Source: Chryseobacterium sp. MEBOG06 (GTDB lineage: Bacteria; Bacteroidota; Bacteroidia; Flavobacteriales; Weeksellaceae). From it: DNA of 64,000 nucleotides. The translations under genes and the position numbers were made by a program. The stretch spans positions 1,550,001 to 1,614,000 of the forward strand of contig NZ_CP084580.1 of assembly GCF_021869765.1 (NCBI RefSeq). Direction: 5' to 3'. Positions 53,907 through 62,851 of the stretch are shown here, in pieces; position 1 is the first letter of the stretch; each line of letters begins with the position of its first letter. Under the pieces are notes generated by a model, which was not told the origin of the DNA, did not search any database, and worked only from the letters and a program-made list of their open reading frames with translations.

Positions 53907-54458
53907 ATGCTTTATACAATAATCAAAGCGCTGCACATTATTTTTATGGTGAGTTATTTTGCGGGAATTTTTTATCTCGTGAGGATTTTCGTTTACTATA
54001 AGGATACCGATGAATTTCCGGGAGAAAAAAAGAAAATTCTTAGAGAGCAGTACACCTTTATGGCCAGAAGACTCTGGAATATCATTACCGTTCCGGCAGG
54101 AGTCATTATGACAGTATGTGGATTGGTCATGATCGCCTTAAATCCGGGGTTGATGAAAATGGGATGGTTTCATTTAAAACTTACCTTTCTTATCGGGCTT
54201 GCTATTTACCATTACTGGTGCTGGAAAAAAGTACTTCTTTTAAAGGTACTGAACGGAGACCCATTAGAAACTGCCAATATCAAACTGAGACAGGCGAATG
54301 AAATTGCGACATTCATTTTGTTTCTGGTCGTATTCACTGTTATTTTAAAATCAATGGCAATTGAATATTGGTGGCAATTAATTACAGGATTTTTCGTTCT
54401 TGTATTTCTGATCATGATGACCGTAAAACTTGTAAATAAAAATAAAAAAAACAAATAA
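53907..54458 (+). CDS. hemJ: Protoporphyrinogen oxidase HemJ (CopD-like family)
   Basis: 183 residues with four or five membrane helices. The first helix carries His10 in ALHIIFMVSYFAGIFYLVRI, and later HLKLTFLI and the RQANEIATF region match the UPF0093/HemJ family, which oxidises protoporphyrinogen IX in the inner membrane. It precedes gldF and gldG by 45 bases; functional linkage to gliding is not expected. Start follows its promoter closely. Confidence 0.85.
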   Translation: MLYTIIKALHIIFMVSYFAGIFYLVRIFVYYKDTDEFPGEKKKILREQYTFMARRLWNIITVPAGVIMTVCGLVMIALNPGLMKMGWFHLKLTFLIGLAIYHYWCWKKVLLLKVLNGDPLETANIKLRQANEIATFILFLVVFTVILKSMAIEYWWQLITGFFVLVFLIMMTVKLVNKNKKNK

Positions 54459-54503
54459 TTGTGGAGTAGGATATCTATCTTTTCTACACTTTACTAAAAA
54501 ACT

Positions 54504-55232
54504 ATGATTGCAATTTTAAAGAAAGAACTTTGGAGTTACTTTGGAAACTGGAGCGCATGGGTGATCATTGCCGCTTTCAGTTTGATAGCGACCCTTTTCC
54601 TGTTCTTTTTCGACAACGATTCTAATATTTTTGAGATCGGAATGGCCTCGCTGCAGAGCTATTTTGTATTGGTTCCATGGCTGCTGATGTTCATCATCCC
54701 GGCGCTTTCCATGAAAACTTTTGCTGAAGAACAGCAAACCGGAACATTGAACTGGCTTTTTTCACAACCTTTAAAAATTTCAGATCTGGTAACAGGAAAA
54801 TTCCTTTCCGTATGGATCGTGGGGATTTTATGTCTGATTCCTTCTTTGATCTACCTTTATACGGTATATGTGTTAGGAGTTCCGGCAGGGAATATTGACC
54901 TTGGGATGACTCTTGGAAGTTACCTGGGGCTGATTATGCTCATTGCCGCATTTTCCGGAGTGGGAATTTTGGCATCTTCATTATCACAAAACCAGATTAT
55001 GGCTTATCTTCTGGGTGTTTTCATGTGCTTCATTATGTACTTTGGAATCGAACAGCTGGCGAGCTACAAACTTCTGGGAGGAGCAGATTTTCTTCTTCAG
55101 AATATAGGATTTTATCAGCATTTCTTAGGCTTCACAAGGGGTCTTATTGATTTTAAGGATGTAGCTTATTTTATTCTGGTCATTGGAGCTTCATTAGTAT
55201 TGTCCAATCATTTTATAAACAAAAAGAAGTAG
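54504..55232 (+). CDS. gldF: Gliding-motility ABC transporter permease GldF
   Basis: 242 residues with six membrane helices, typical ABC-2 permease (FAEEQQTGTLNWLFSQPLKI, then SDLVTGKF). With GldG it forms the membrane part of the GldAFG transporter, found in gliding flavobacteria and needed for normal motility in F. johnsoniae. The ATPase GldA is not in the window. gldG starts 4 bases after it, so the two are co-transcribed. Confidence 0.9.
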   Translation: MIAILKKELWSYFGNWSAWVIIAAFSLIATLFLFFFDNDSNIFEIGMASLQSYFVLVPWLLMFIIPALSMKTFAEEQQTGTLNWLFSQPLKISDLVTGKFLSVWIVGILCLIPSLIYLYTVYVLGVPAGNIDLGMTLGSYLGLIMLIAAFSGVGILASSLSQNQIMAYLLGVFMCFIMYFGIEQLASYKLLGGADFLLQNIGFYQHFLGFTRGLIDFKDVAYFILVIGASLVLSNHFINKKK

Positions 55233-55236
55233 AATT

Positions 55237-56907
55237 ATGAAGAAGATCAATGCTAAATCTCCACTGGGAATTTTCTTATTTGTGATTGTTCCCCTTGTTA
55301 TTATCCTGGCGTATTCAGGGATCAGATTAGACCTTACAAAAGAAAAAAGATATACTCTTTCCGACAGTACCATCAAAGTGCTGGAGTCTGTGAAAAAGCC
55401 TCTTACTGTTGAAGTGTATCTTGAAGGTGACTTTCCGGCGAGCTTTAAGCAGCTTCAGAGCGAAACGAAGTTCATGCTGGAAGAGTTCAGAAAAGTCAAT
55501 TCAAAGATTGATTTTAAATTCATCGACCCGATTAAGACAAAAATGTCTCAGGATACCCTGATGGCGATGGGAATGGAACCTTCTATTCTTCCGGATATCA
55601 AAGATGGAAAGATCTCACAGATCACTCTTTTTCCCTATGCTGTTATTAAATATGGAAATGATGGGGCATCTATACCTTTGGTAGTACAGCAGGCAGGTAT
55701 AGACGCAGATCAGCAGCTTACCAGATCAATTGAAGGTCTTGAATACAGCCTTGTATCCAATATTAAGAATATTGCAGTTGATAAGAAAAAGAAAATAGGG
55801 ATTCTGGTAAATCATGATGAATTGAGTGCTGAAGAATTTCAGGGATTTGTGCATCTGGCAATGGAAAACTATGATGCAGGACCTATCATTCCTAAGAACC
55901 AGGCCGAACTTTCACTGGAAGATGTTCCTTTGCTAAAGCAGATGAGTGCTTTGGTGATTGCAAAGCCAAGAAAAGCTTTTACAGATAATGAAAAAGTAAT
56001 CCTTGACCAATATATCATGAATGGCGGGAAAACGCTTTGGATGATTGATGCCGTAAATGCTGAAATGGATACACTGACAAGGTCTAAAAAAGTAATGCCT
56101 TTCCCGGTAGATATCAATATGACAGATTTCTTTTTCAATTATGGGATAAGAATCAATCCCGCTTTGGTAAAAGATGTTAAGAAGTTTGCTTTGCTGAGAC
56201 TTGTAACAGGAGAAGTAGGCGGAAATCCCCAATATACAAGTCTGCCATGGCCATATTACCCATTGGGAATTGCTGAAAGTAATAATCCGATTACTAAAAA
56301 TATTAATCCTGTAAAATTTGAATTTCCAACTTCTATCGATACGTTAGGAGGAAGAAAGAATATCAAAACAAAAGTTCTTTTCGAATCCAGTGAAAGAACA
56401 TTGCTGAAACAGGTTCCGAATTATGTTGATCTGAAAGAAATTGCAAGCGTAGACAGCCTTGGGCAAATGGAAAAGCCAAGCACACCCAAAATCTTTGCTG
56501 TAGCACTGGAAGGGAAATTTAACTCTGCTTATGCATCAAGAATTGAAAGGAAATCTTATCCTGGATTTAAAGCTGCAAGTCCTGAAAATAAAATGATCGT
56601 TATTGCAGACGGAGATGTTGGAAGAAATAAAGTAATCAAAGGGAAACCGCTTCCGCTGGGAGTGGATCTGCTGACTAACGAACAATTTGGAAATGAACAG
56701 TTCCTTAGAAATGCATTAGATTATCTGTTAGATGACAGTAATCTAATGGAGCTGAGAAATCGAAATATTGAAGAACGACTTCTGGACAGGCACAGAATCA
56801 CCGAAGAAAAAACCAACTGGCAGTGGTTGAATTTATTACTTCCGCTGGTGATTATAGGTTTGATAGGAGGGTTATTCTTCTGGTTGAGAAAGAAGAAATT
56901 TGAATAA
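55237..56907 (+). CDS. gldG: Gliding-associated ABC transporter substrate-binding protein GldG
   Basis: 556 residues. One N-terminal membrane helix (about 8-27), a large periplasmic ABC_transp_aux domain (about 40-470) and a C-terminal membrane helix (about 528-548, LLPLVIIGLIGGLFFWL). Family length and order are typical of GldG. It begins 4 bases after gldF and ends at a strong terminator whose A-run starts at the stop codon. Confidence 0.9.
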   Translation: MKKINAKSPLGIFLFVIVPLVIILAYSGIRLDLTKEKRYTLSDSTIKVLESVKKPLTVEVYLEGDFPASFKQLQSETKFMLEEFRKVNSKIDFKFIDPIKTKMSQDTLMAMGMEPSILPDIKDGKISQITLFPYAVIKYGNDGASIPLVVQQAGIDADQQLTRSIEGLEYSLVSNIKNIAVDKKKKIGILVNHDELSAEEFQGFVHLAMENYDAGPIIPKNQAELSLEDVPLLKQMSALVIAKPRKAFTDNEKVILDQYIMNGGKTLWMIDAVNAEMDTLTRSKKVMPFPVDINMTDFFFNYGIRINPALVKDVKKFALLRLVTGEVGGNPQYTSLPWPYYPLGIAESNNPITKNINPVKFEFPTSIDTLGGRKNIKTKVLFESSERTLLKQVPNYVDLKEIASVDSLGQMEKPSTPKIFAVALEGKFNSAYASRIERKSYPGFKAASPENKMIVIADGDVGRNKVIKGKPLPLGVDLLTNEQFGNEQFLRNALDYLLDDSNLMELRNRNIEERLLDRHRITEEKTNWQWLNLLLPLVIIGLIGGLFFWLRKKKFE

Positions 56908-56936
56908 AAAAAGAGAAGCGAAAGCTTCTCTTTTTT
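56908..56936 (+). terminator. gldFG terminator
   Basis: AAAAAGAGAAGC / GCTTCTCTTTTT with GAAA tetraloop, then T. Confidence 0.9.
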
Positions 56937-57181
56937 GTTTATATCCAGTGTGAAGCCTCTTTGCTTTCTTAGATTTTTTAGTTTTTACACAGTGACTTTT
57001 TATTTGTGCCTTTATATAAATATAGATAAAATGATTTTTTATCATTATCATTTAAAAAAATAGTGATTTCTTTCAGGAAATACCTATTCTCTAAAATCCG
57101 TATTTATACGCTAATAGCATTCTTTATTTCTCTCTAGTTTTGTATGATAAGTGTAAATAAATATCACAAAATCATACTATC
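56937..57181. other. Upstream region of the PI-PLC-like gene
   Basis: About 245 bases, AT-rich, no gene seen. No consensus -7 box is clear; TTTTGTATGATAAG near 57138 may be part of the promoter. Confidence 0.3.
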
Positions 57182-58579
57182 ATGCCAACAAAACGACATA
57201 ACAGATTTCTCCTCCAAATGATGGATGGAGTAAGTAATTTACGAATTGTAATAACAGAACATAGCATTTCTTCAGGGGAGCCCTGGGAAAATATACCGGA
57301 TATTATTCAGAAGTCCGGAAATACGTGGGAAATAGATGTTCAGGCGGGAAGGCATGGGACTGATACAGTTGCCCAATGGTTTAAAAATAAAATATCAGGT
57401 GGTAATGCCATTGGATGCAGTTCTAATGACGCATTGCCTGGCAAACTGAATTTTGCATTTACCTGTACACTGTCTTTTGATTATCAGAACAGACATTGTG
57501 AGTTATATGATATTCAAATAGGGCAGGGGCACAATTCAAAACTGGAAAATAACTGGTGGATTGGCAGCCGGAATCTTAAAAAAAATTCAGGAACTTATAT
57601 TTTGGAAACGGGTGAGAATATTTATTTCAAATGTAATATTTTGGTTTCAGGAGTCAATCAGTTTTATTGCAAGTTTAATGCTTCTGAATGGATGGGTAAA
57701 GTGAATCAAAAAAACTCATTGAAAGCTTTGAGTATCCCGGGAACCCATGACTCGGGTACTTACAAAATTTCTTCTGCAGCCTTTGGAGCACGGTGTCAGA
57801 ATTATGATATCCAGCAGCAGCTTGAGAACGGAATTCGTTTTCTGGATATCAGATTGGTAAATTCTTCATACTCATCTGACCCATTAAGTCTCTATCACGG
57901 TATTATCTCCTGTGATGTTACATTTGGTGAAGTATTGAATGCTTGTCAGACATTTTTGAAAAATCACCCTTCCGAAACTGTTTTAATGTCCGTCAATAAT
58001 GAGAAAAGCGGACAGGATATTTCTGAAAATTTCATGTATTATCTTAAAAAATATAACGGTCTCTACTATCAGGGAAACTCTGTTCCGGACCTGGGACAGG
58101 CCAAAGGAAAGATTGTGTTTTTTTATAGATTTGATCTGAATACCGGAAACTCAGGAATAGATAAAAGCAAAGCAGGAGTGAGATTCGGACCCTGGAAAGA
58201 TGATGTTACTTTTGAAAGTGAAAATGCACAAGGACAGAAGTTTTATATCGAAGATAACTATCAAAGTTATGACACCCATAAAAAAGTAAAGTATGTACAG
58301 GAAAATCTGGAAAGAGCTGTGAAAAAAGATTCGGCAAACGAGTCTATAATGTATGTGAGTTTTAACAGTATTGCCTTTGGAGCATTTCATCATACACCCT
58401 ACCAGTACGCCTGGGGTGGAATAGGAGTAGATCCTGCTATGAATCCGTGGTTGAAGCAATACACAAATTATTCCGGGCAAAGGCGTCTGGGAATTATTCC
58501 TCTGGATTTTTATAACAATGGGGGAGGAAATCCCATTGAAACCGGGCTTGTTGAAAATATTATTAAGTCAAACCATTAA
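57182..58579 (+). CDS. PI-PLC X-domain protein with an unrecognised N-terminal beta domain
   Basis: 465 residues without a signal peptide. From about 172 it is a phosphatidylinositol-specific phospholipase C X domain: His189 in PGTHDSGT, Arg224 in FLDIRL, and His239 in LYHGII. The 50-residue distance between the two histidines equals that of the bacterial enzyme (His32/His82), so catalysis by phosphodiester cleavage is likely. The first 170 residues form a separate, mostly beta domain (TCTLSFDYQNRHCELYDIQI) that I do not recognise; it resembles a lectin or pore-former sandwich in general style only. Target lipid and export route are unknown. Single-gene unit. Confidence 0.82.
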   Translation: MPTKRHNRFLLQMMDGVSNLRIVITEHSISSGEPWENIPDIIQKSGNTWEIDVQAGRHGTDTVAQWFKNKISGGNAIGCSSNDALPGKLNFAFTCTLSFDYQNRHCELYDIQIGQGHNSKLENNWWIGSRNLKKNSGTYILETGENIYFKCNILVSGVNQFYCKFNASEWMGKVNQKNSLKALSIPGTHDSGTYKISSAAFGARCQNYDIQQQLENGIRFLDIRLVNSSYSSDPLSLYHGIISCDVTFGEVLNACQTFLKNHPSETVLMSVNNEKSGQDISENFMYYLKKYNGLYYQGNSVPDLGQAKGKIVFFYRFDLNTGNSGIDKSKAGVRFGPWKDDVTFESENAQGQKFYIEDNYQSYDTHKKVKYVQENLERAVKKDSANESIMYVSFNSIAFGAFHHTPYQYAWGGIGVDPAMNPWLKQYTNYSGQRRLGIIPLDFYNNGGGNPIETGLVENIIKSNH

Positions 58580-58584
58580 TCAAA

Positions 58585-58620
58585 ACAAAAAAGAGAAACT
58601 TGAACGTTTCTCTTTTTTGT
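58585..58620. terminator. Bidirectional terminator after the PI-PLC-like gene
   Basis: ACAAAAAAGAGAAAC / GTTTCTCTTTTTTGT, perfect 15-bp stem with a 6-nt loop, between convergent genes. Confidence 0.88.
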
Positions 58621-58637
58621 TTTGATTAAATATTCTG

Positions 58638-59456
58638 TTAATTTTCCAATACAGGAATAATGTGATCCCATTTCAATTGTTTTGCATAGTCTAAAGCTGT
58701 TTTTCCATTTCCGGATAGAATATTTTTATCGGCTCCGGCCTTCAAAGCAACCTTTACAGTGGTGAGATTTCCTGCAATAGTCTCTCTGTGAAGAAGAGTC
58801 AGACCATGGTCGTCAATATTGAGGATTTCATCAGGATATTGTTGCAAGAACTTATCGAATTCATCCTTCATATTTTGGCTCATAGGATGTTCAATAAGGT
58901 TTTCAGGGTTTTCTTTCTGGTTATTAACCACCTGAATGTCGTTGAAGTCACCAAAGTCGAGCTGCCAGGCTTCATCATGATCCTTTCTTTCTGCCTCAGA
59001 CATATCAGCACGCATTTTCTGAATCGTAAATCCACCGTAGGTTTTCGGAAGTACGGGTGATGATGATGAAAAGAGTTTGGAGAGTCCTTTAGGCTTCTGC
59101 ACATTCGGAGTTATCGCAAAAAGCCAGTCGGTAAGATGACTTAAAGGGATCTCTACATAATCGCCCACCTGAATATTTTTAAGCTCATTAGGTTCATTGA
59201 TCAGGTAGCCTTTGATACTGTTACCGTCAAAAAAAACTTCGTTGATCCACATATGCTCAGCAAGATTTTCTCCTGTCTGTTCATCCTGCTCTTCAAAAAG
59301 AGTCTTTACACAGGCTACATCAAGCCCGGGGATAATTCTTCTGTATTCCCACGATTGCTCACGCCAGAAATACTTAAAAGTATCCTGTGCTTTTTGATAG
59401 GCTTTAATCATTTCCGGGTCATTTCCGTCTGCAAAAAAAACTGGACTGTCTTCCAT
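58638..59456 (-). CDS. DUF2314 protein with C-terminal ankyrin repeats
   Basis: 272 residues. The N-terminal two thirds is a DUF2314-type domain (EMIKAYQKAQDTFKYFWREQ; VGDYVEIPLSHLTDWLF), of unknown function. The last 75 residues form two ankyrin repeats (DDHGLTLLHRETIAGNLTTV; NGKTALDYAKQLKWDHIIPV). Cytoplasmic. The next two minus-strand genes upstream are also small soluble proteins of poorly known function. In other bacteria DUF2314 proteins occur with toxin and immunity-like gene sets, but I cannot tell whether that applies. Confidence 0.75.
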   Translation of the reverse strand: MEDSPVFFADGNDPEMIKAYQKAQDTFKYFWREQSWEYRRIIPGLDVACVKTLFEEQDEQTGENLAEHMWINEVFFDGNSIKGYLINEPNELKNIQVGDYVEIPLSHLTDWLFAITPNVQKPKGLSKLFSSSSPVLPKTYGGFTIQKMRADMSEAERKDHDEAWQLDFGDFNDIQVVNNQKENPENLIEHPMSQNMKDEFDKFLQQYPDEILNIDDHGLTLLHRETIAGNLTTVKVALKAGADKNILSGNGKTALDYAKQLKWDHIIPVLEN

Positions 59457-59490
59457 TATAATAAATTGTGATTAGGTGATAAAAAAATAA

Positions 59491-60129
59491 TTATTTTTGA
59501 TAGGCTTCCTTAGGTAATAATGTGGCGGTTCTGTAATAGCTGATGTCGGATGAAAATTGTTCCTGAAGATCCTGAAAGGTATCATAATCATAATGTTTCC
59601 AGTTTTCCTCGTGGTCAGGATCAGAAGTTTTGTCGATGGCAAGTTCCAGTTTCCCGTCTTCCTGATAGCTGCATTCTATCGCTGCATATATTTCTCCGCT
59701 TTGATCAGATGTATACCAGCATTTAACCGTTTTTTCAAGTTGGGGCTCGGCTGTTTCATTGTCAATAACCTGAGAGCATATAAAATTTTCAGGATCATCT
59801 GTTTTGAAGACAGTCTTTGATATTAAAGGCATATCATCTACAGAAAGCGAGTAAAGTTTGTTGGTAGAAATAATAAAATGACCGCTTGTTTCTCTTTTTT
59901 CAATATCAAAAAAGTCAGATTTTTCTTTCAGGTAATCCAGTACCTGTTCCTCGTTTTCGTGATCACTTAGAAAGTAGTTGATATTGTATATACTATCTTC
60001 ACTGATGAATTCTATTTCTTTCAGGAAATCCGAACCTTTGTCATAGTAATACAGATGATATTCATTTAGCTTCGCAGCATTGCTTTTGGATATGACTTCT
60101 CCAAAAATGTTTTTGTACACTTTTTTCAT
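59491..60129 (-). CDS. Unrecognised soluble protein
   Basis: 212 acidic residues without signal peptide or membrane helix; family not recognised. It contains a stretch FISEDSIYNINYFLSDHENE and a C-terminal region rich in Asp and Tyr. It lies 34 bases upstream of the DUF2314-ankyrin gene in the same orientation, so the two are probably co-transcribed. No function can be proposed from the sequence. Confidence 0.6.
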   Translation of the reverse strand: MKKVYKNIFGEVISKSNAAKLNEYHLYYYDKGSDFLKEIEFISEDSIYNINYFLSDHENEEQVLDYLKEKSDFFDIEKRETSGHFIISTNKLYSLSVDDMPLISKTVFKTDDPENFICSQVIDNETAEPQLEKTVKCWYTSDQSGEIYAAIECSYQEDGKLELAIDKTSDPDHEENWKHYDYDTFQDLQEQFSSDISYYRTATLLPKEAYQK

Positions 60130-60240
60130 TTTTAATCATGTTAGTTAGTTTCATTTATTAGTTTAAGTGGTATGAAGCAAAGATAAGTTTCTTTTTTATC
60201 TTATCCTTTAGTGTATATTAGTATAATTTTCATAAGGATT

Positions 60241-60669
60241 TCATATATCCTTTATAAAATCCTCATATTCGTAGTAAAACCTTTCAAATCCGTCCATTTT
60301 GTCGTAAAAGAATTCAAAAATTTCTTGCCATGTGTTTTTGTTAAATACTGATACACTGTGTTTTTCTACCCAGATTCTGCTAATAACTTTGCCATTTTCC
60401 AGGCTGTAATATTCTTCTTTATGAAACTCTCCGATGAAGTCTTTTAAAATATCTTCCAGCGACCAGATTTTTTCATAGTAAGCATTCCGGAAGATTTCAT
60501 CTTTCATTTCAATATCTAACGATACTTCTACTTTTTTATTATCTGCAGAGAATTTGAATGCCATATCCTTGACTTTGGTATCATAGAGAATCCATTTTCT
60601 TGGAAAAGATTTTCCAAAAGCTGTCCAAAAGTCTTTTTTTAACTGCTGTGCTTCTTGTTTACTGAACAT
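60241..60669 (-). CDS. DUF4268 protein
   Basis: 142 residues, full-length match in layout to DUF4268 (FSKQEAQQLKKDFWTAFGKS; LEDILKDFIGEFHKEEYYSL; IWVEKHSVSVFNKNTWQEIF, then FFYDKM). Family function unknown; related domains occur in nuclease-like or antitoxin-like proteins, but no catalytic motif is visible here. It is 111 bases upstream of the unknown gene at 59491. Confidence 0.8.
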   Translation of the reverse strand: MFSKQEAQQLKKDFWTAFGKSFPRKWILYDTKVKDMAFKFSADNKKVEVSLDIEMKDEIFRNAYYEKIWSLEDILKDFIGEFHKEEYYSLENGKVISRIWVEKHSVSVFNKNTWQEIFEFFYDKMDGFERFYYEYEDFIKDI

Positions 60670-60926
60670 AAGACAAACATAATGATTTAATGGGAAAAAG
60701 GCAAAATTGTTGGGACAAAGAAAGCGGATAAGGGGACGTAATTTATTTTAAACCTTATTTAGCCAATTTATTACTCGTCATAAAAATAAAGTCTAATGAA
60801 ATAAGATTCTGGAGAACCGTTTTTTGTTGCAATAAAAGGTGAGGGGAGTAGGGTTTTGTGTATAATGTGCTTATTTTCAATTTTTTATAGCTTCTGGTCT
60901 TCTTTATTTTTTCTACTTTTCTAACC
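60670..60926. other. Divergent intergenic region upstream of the Rrf2 gene
   Basis: About 257 AT-rich bases without a gene. It should contain the promoter of the DUF4268 gene on the minus strand, which I could not place. Confidence 0.3.
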
Positions 60927-60959
60927 TTTTTCAAATATTAAACAATTTTCTTACTTTTG
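60927..60959 (+). promoter_or_regulatory. Promoter of the Rrf2-family gene, implying a leaderless mRNA
   Basis: TTTTT (60927-60931), 20-nt spacer, TACTTTTG (60952-60959). The ATG at 60965 is only 6 bases after the -7 box, about where transcription should start. Confidence 0.6.
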
Positions 60960-60964
60960 CTGTA

Positions 60965-61372
60965 ATGCTTTCAAAAAAATCTCAATATGCGTTTAAGGCA
61001 CTTTCATATCTTGTAGAAAAAAGAAATGAAGGACCTATTCTTATTTCCGAAATCGCGGAACACAAAAAGATTCCTTTAAAGTTTTTGGAAAATATTCTGC
61101 TTGAACTGAAAAAAGCGGAGATTCTCGACAGTAAAAAAGGAAAAGGGGGAGGATATTTCCTCAAAGAAAAGCCTGAAAATGTAAAACTGGCCAAGATTAT
61201 CCGTCTTGTAAACGGCCCTATTGCCATGCTTCCCTGTGTAAGTCTGAATTTCTATGAAAAATGTGAAGACTGTAATGAAGATCACTGCGGGCTCCATGAT
61301 GTACTGATCGAAGTTAGGGATGCCTCTTTAAATATTTTAGAGAAAAAAACTTTAATGGATCTGGTTGACTAA
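60965..61372 (+). CDS. Rrf2-family transcriptional regulator
   Basis: 135 residues. N-terminal winged helix (MLSKKSQYAFKALSYLVEKR; ISEIAEHKKIPLKFLENILL; LDSKKGKGGGYFL). Four cysteines Cys91, Cys100, Cys103 and Cys108 lie in the region where IscR-type members bind a Fe-S cluster, so redox or Fe-S sensing is possible. The next gene encodes a TauE/SafE permease, a common partner in sulfur metabolism, and is the likely target. The start is fixed by the family N-terminus even though the promoter lies directly before it. Confidence 0.88.
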   Translation: MLSKKSQYAFKALSYLVEKRNEGPILISEIAEHKKIPLKFLENILLELKKAEILDSKKGKGGGYFLKEKPENVKLAKIIRLVNGPIAMLPCVSLNFYEKCEDCNEDHCGLHDVLIEVRDASLNILEKKTLMDLVD

Positions 61373-61508
61373 ACCTGATCCTTTTTTTTGAATTGATAGT
61401 CTATCTTTTTGGTAGGATAATTATTTTATCAGATATTTGCAATGCTTCAGCTTTATCTCATGCGGATAATGGATGAAGATGTAAATACACCGAAACGATA
61501 TATTATAT

Positions 61509-62396
61509 ATGGTAATTTCAAGAAAAGTCCAGGTAAGGCTTAACTTACTTTTTGTAACCGTAGCAATTTTAGGTATTGCCGTATTTTCTATGTACGAATT
61601 AGGGTATCTGGATGAGCTTTTAAACATATTAGCCAAAGACAATTATATTTTCTACTGGATGCTGTTAGTAGGTGTTTTTGCAGAAATTGTTGCAGGATCT
61701 ATGGGAATGGGCTACGGCGTAATTTGTACAACGACACTTTTACTCCTCAATATTCCCCCACATATTGTAAGTGCCAGTATTCATTCTGCAGAAAGTTTTA
61801 CAACGGCTGCAGGAAGTGTAAGCCATATCAAACTTAAAAATGTAAGTAAAAACCTGGTTAAGAAACTGGCGATTCCTGCTGTTATCGGTGCCGTTATTGG
61901 AGCTGTTTCCTTAACATATCTGGGAGAATATTATGCCAAAATTACAAAAACACTTATTGCATTTTATACATTATATCTCGGGATACAAATCTTATCAAAT
62001 GCTTTCAAAGGAAAACAAAGTAAGGCACTGAAAAGAAAAACAAACCTCACAAGACTTGGTATAATCGGTGGTTTTATAGATTCATTCGCAGGAGGAGGAT
62101 GGGGGCCTCTGGTTACCGGAACCCTGATCAAAAATGCCTTTACCCCCAGATTTGCAGTAGGAAGTTCTACCGTAGCCAAGTTTATTCTGACTGTAACTGC
62201 TGCAGTTACTTTTTTCTTTACCCTTGGTATTCAGCATTGGAACATTATTCTCGGGCTTTTGATAGGAGGAATTATAACGGCTCCTTTTTCCGCTATGCTT
62301 ACCGCCAGACTTCCTGTGAAGAAGATGTTTCTGATGATTGGACTTCTAGTGATTATCATGAGTTCCATAACTATTTATAAATCAGTTTTCAATTAA
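61509..62396 (+). CDS. TauE/SafE-family permease (sulfite exporter type)
   Basis: 295 residues with about eight membrane helices and the two repeats typical of the family (GSMGMGYGVICTTTLLLLNI; GGFIDSFAGGGWGPLVTGTL). Members move sulfite, sulfoacetate or other organosulfur anions across the inner membrane. It lies 136 bases after the Rrf2 regulator gene and probably belongs to the same sulfur-related regulon. Substrate not shown. Confidence 0.87.
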   Translation: MVISRKVQVRLNLLFVTVAILGIAVFSMYELGYLDELLNILAKDNYIFYWMLLVGVFAEIVAGSMGMGYGVICTTTLLLLNIPPHIVSASIHSAESFTTAAGSVSHIKLKNVSKNLVKKLAIPAVIGAVIGAVSLTYLGEYYAKITKTLIAFYTLYLGIQILSNAFKGKQSKALKRKTNLTRLGIIGGFIDSFAGGGWGPLVTGTLIKNAFTPRFAVGSSTVAKFILTVTAAVTFFFTLGIQHWNIILGLLIGGIITAPFSAMLTARLPVKKMFLMIGLLVIIMSSITIYKSVFN

Positions 62397-62484
62397 AAAA
62401 CATGTTAAATGTTCAAAAATAAAAGCGTTAAAAATATATTTGGTTTTGAAAATATTCTACTTTTACATCACTAAATATTAGAAC

Positions 62485-62775
62485 ATGAATTTACATATCA
62501 TTGCACTCTTTAAGTTTAATGAAAACTATCTGATGGATGCGGTAGAGCTGTTTCAGAACCTTGTGAAAGAAACAAGAAAGGAAGAAGGCTGCCTGCAGTA
62601 TGACCTTATTGAAGATAAAGATAATAAGGGGACTTTTTTCCTTATTGAGCTATGGGAGAGTGTAGAACACCACAACAGACATATAGGGCAAGATCATCTG
62701 CTGGATTTCCGTAAAGATGCTTCCAGAATGATGGAGAGCTCGACGGAAGTTTATAAAGGATTTAAAATCTATTAA
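62485..62775 (+). CDS. Antibiotic biosynthesis monooxygenase-domain protein (putative quinol monooxygenase)
   Basis: 96 residues, ABM fold (LFQNLVKETRKEEGCLQYDL; TFFLIELWESVEHHNRHIGQ). Family members are small dimeric oxygenases acting on quinols or related aromatic substrates without metal, as in YgiN. It follows the TauE/SafE gene by 88 bases in the same direction and ends at a strong terminator. Confidence 0.85.
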   Translation: MNLHIIALFKFNENYLMDAVELFQNLVKETRKEEGCLQYDLIEDKDNKGTFFLIELWESVEHHNRHIGQDHLLDFRKDASRMMESSTEVYKGFKIY

Positions 62776-62782
62776 ATAATAT

Positions 62783-62820
62783 AAAAGGCGGTTTCAAGAA
62801 GTTGAAACCGCCTTTTTATT
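62783..62820. terminator. Terminator after the ABM gene
   Basis: AAAAGGCGGTTTCAA / TTGAAACCGCCTTTT with a 4-nt loop and T-run; 31 bases before the end of the convergent gene, so it can serve both. Confidence 0.9.
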
Positions 62821-62851
62821 AGAAAAAATAGAAAGTATTAAAATAAAAAAT

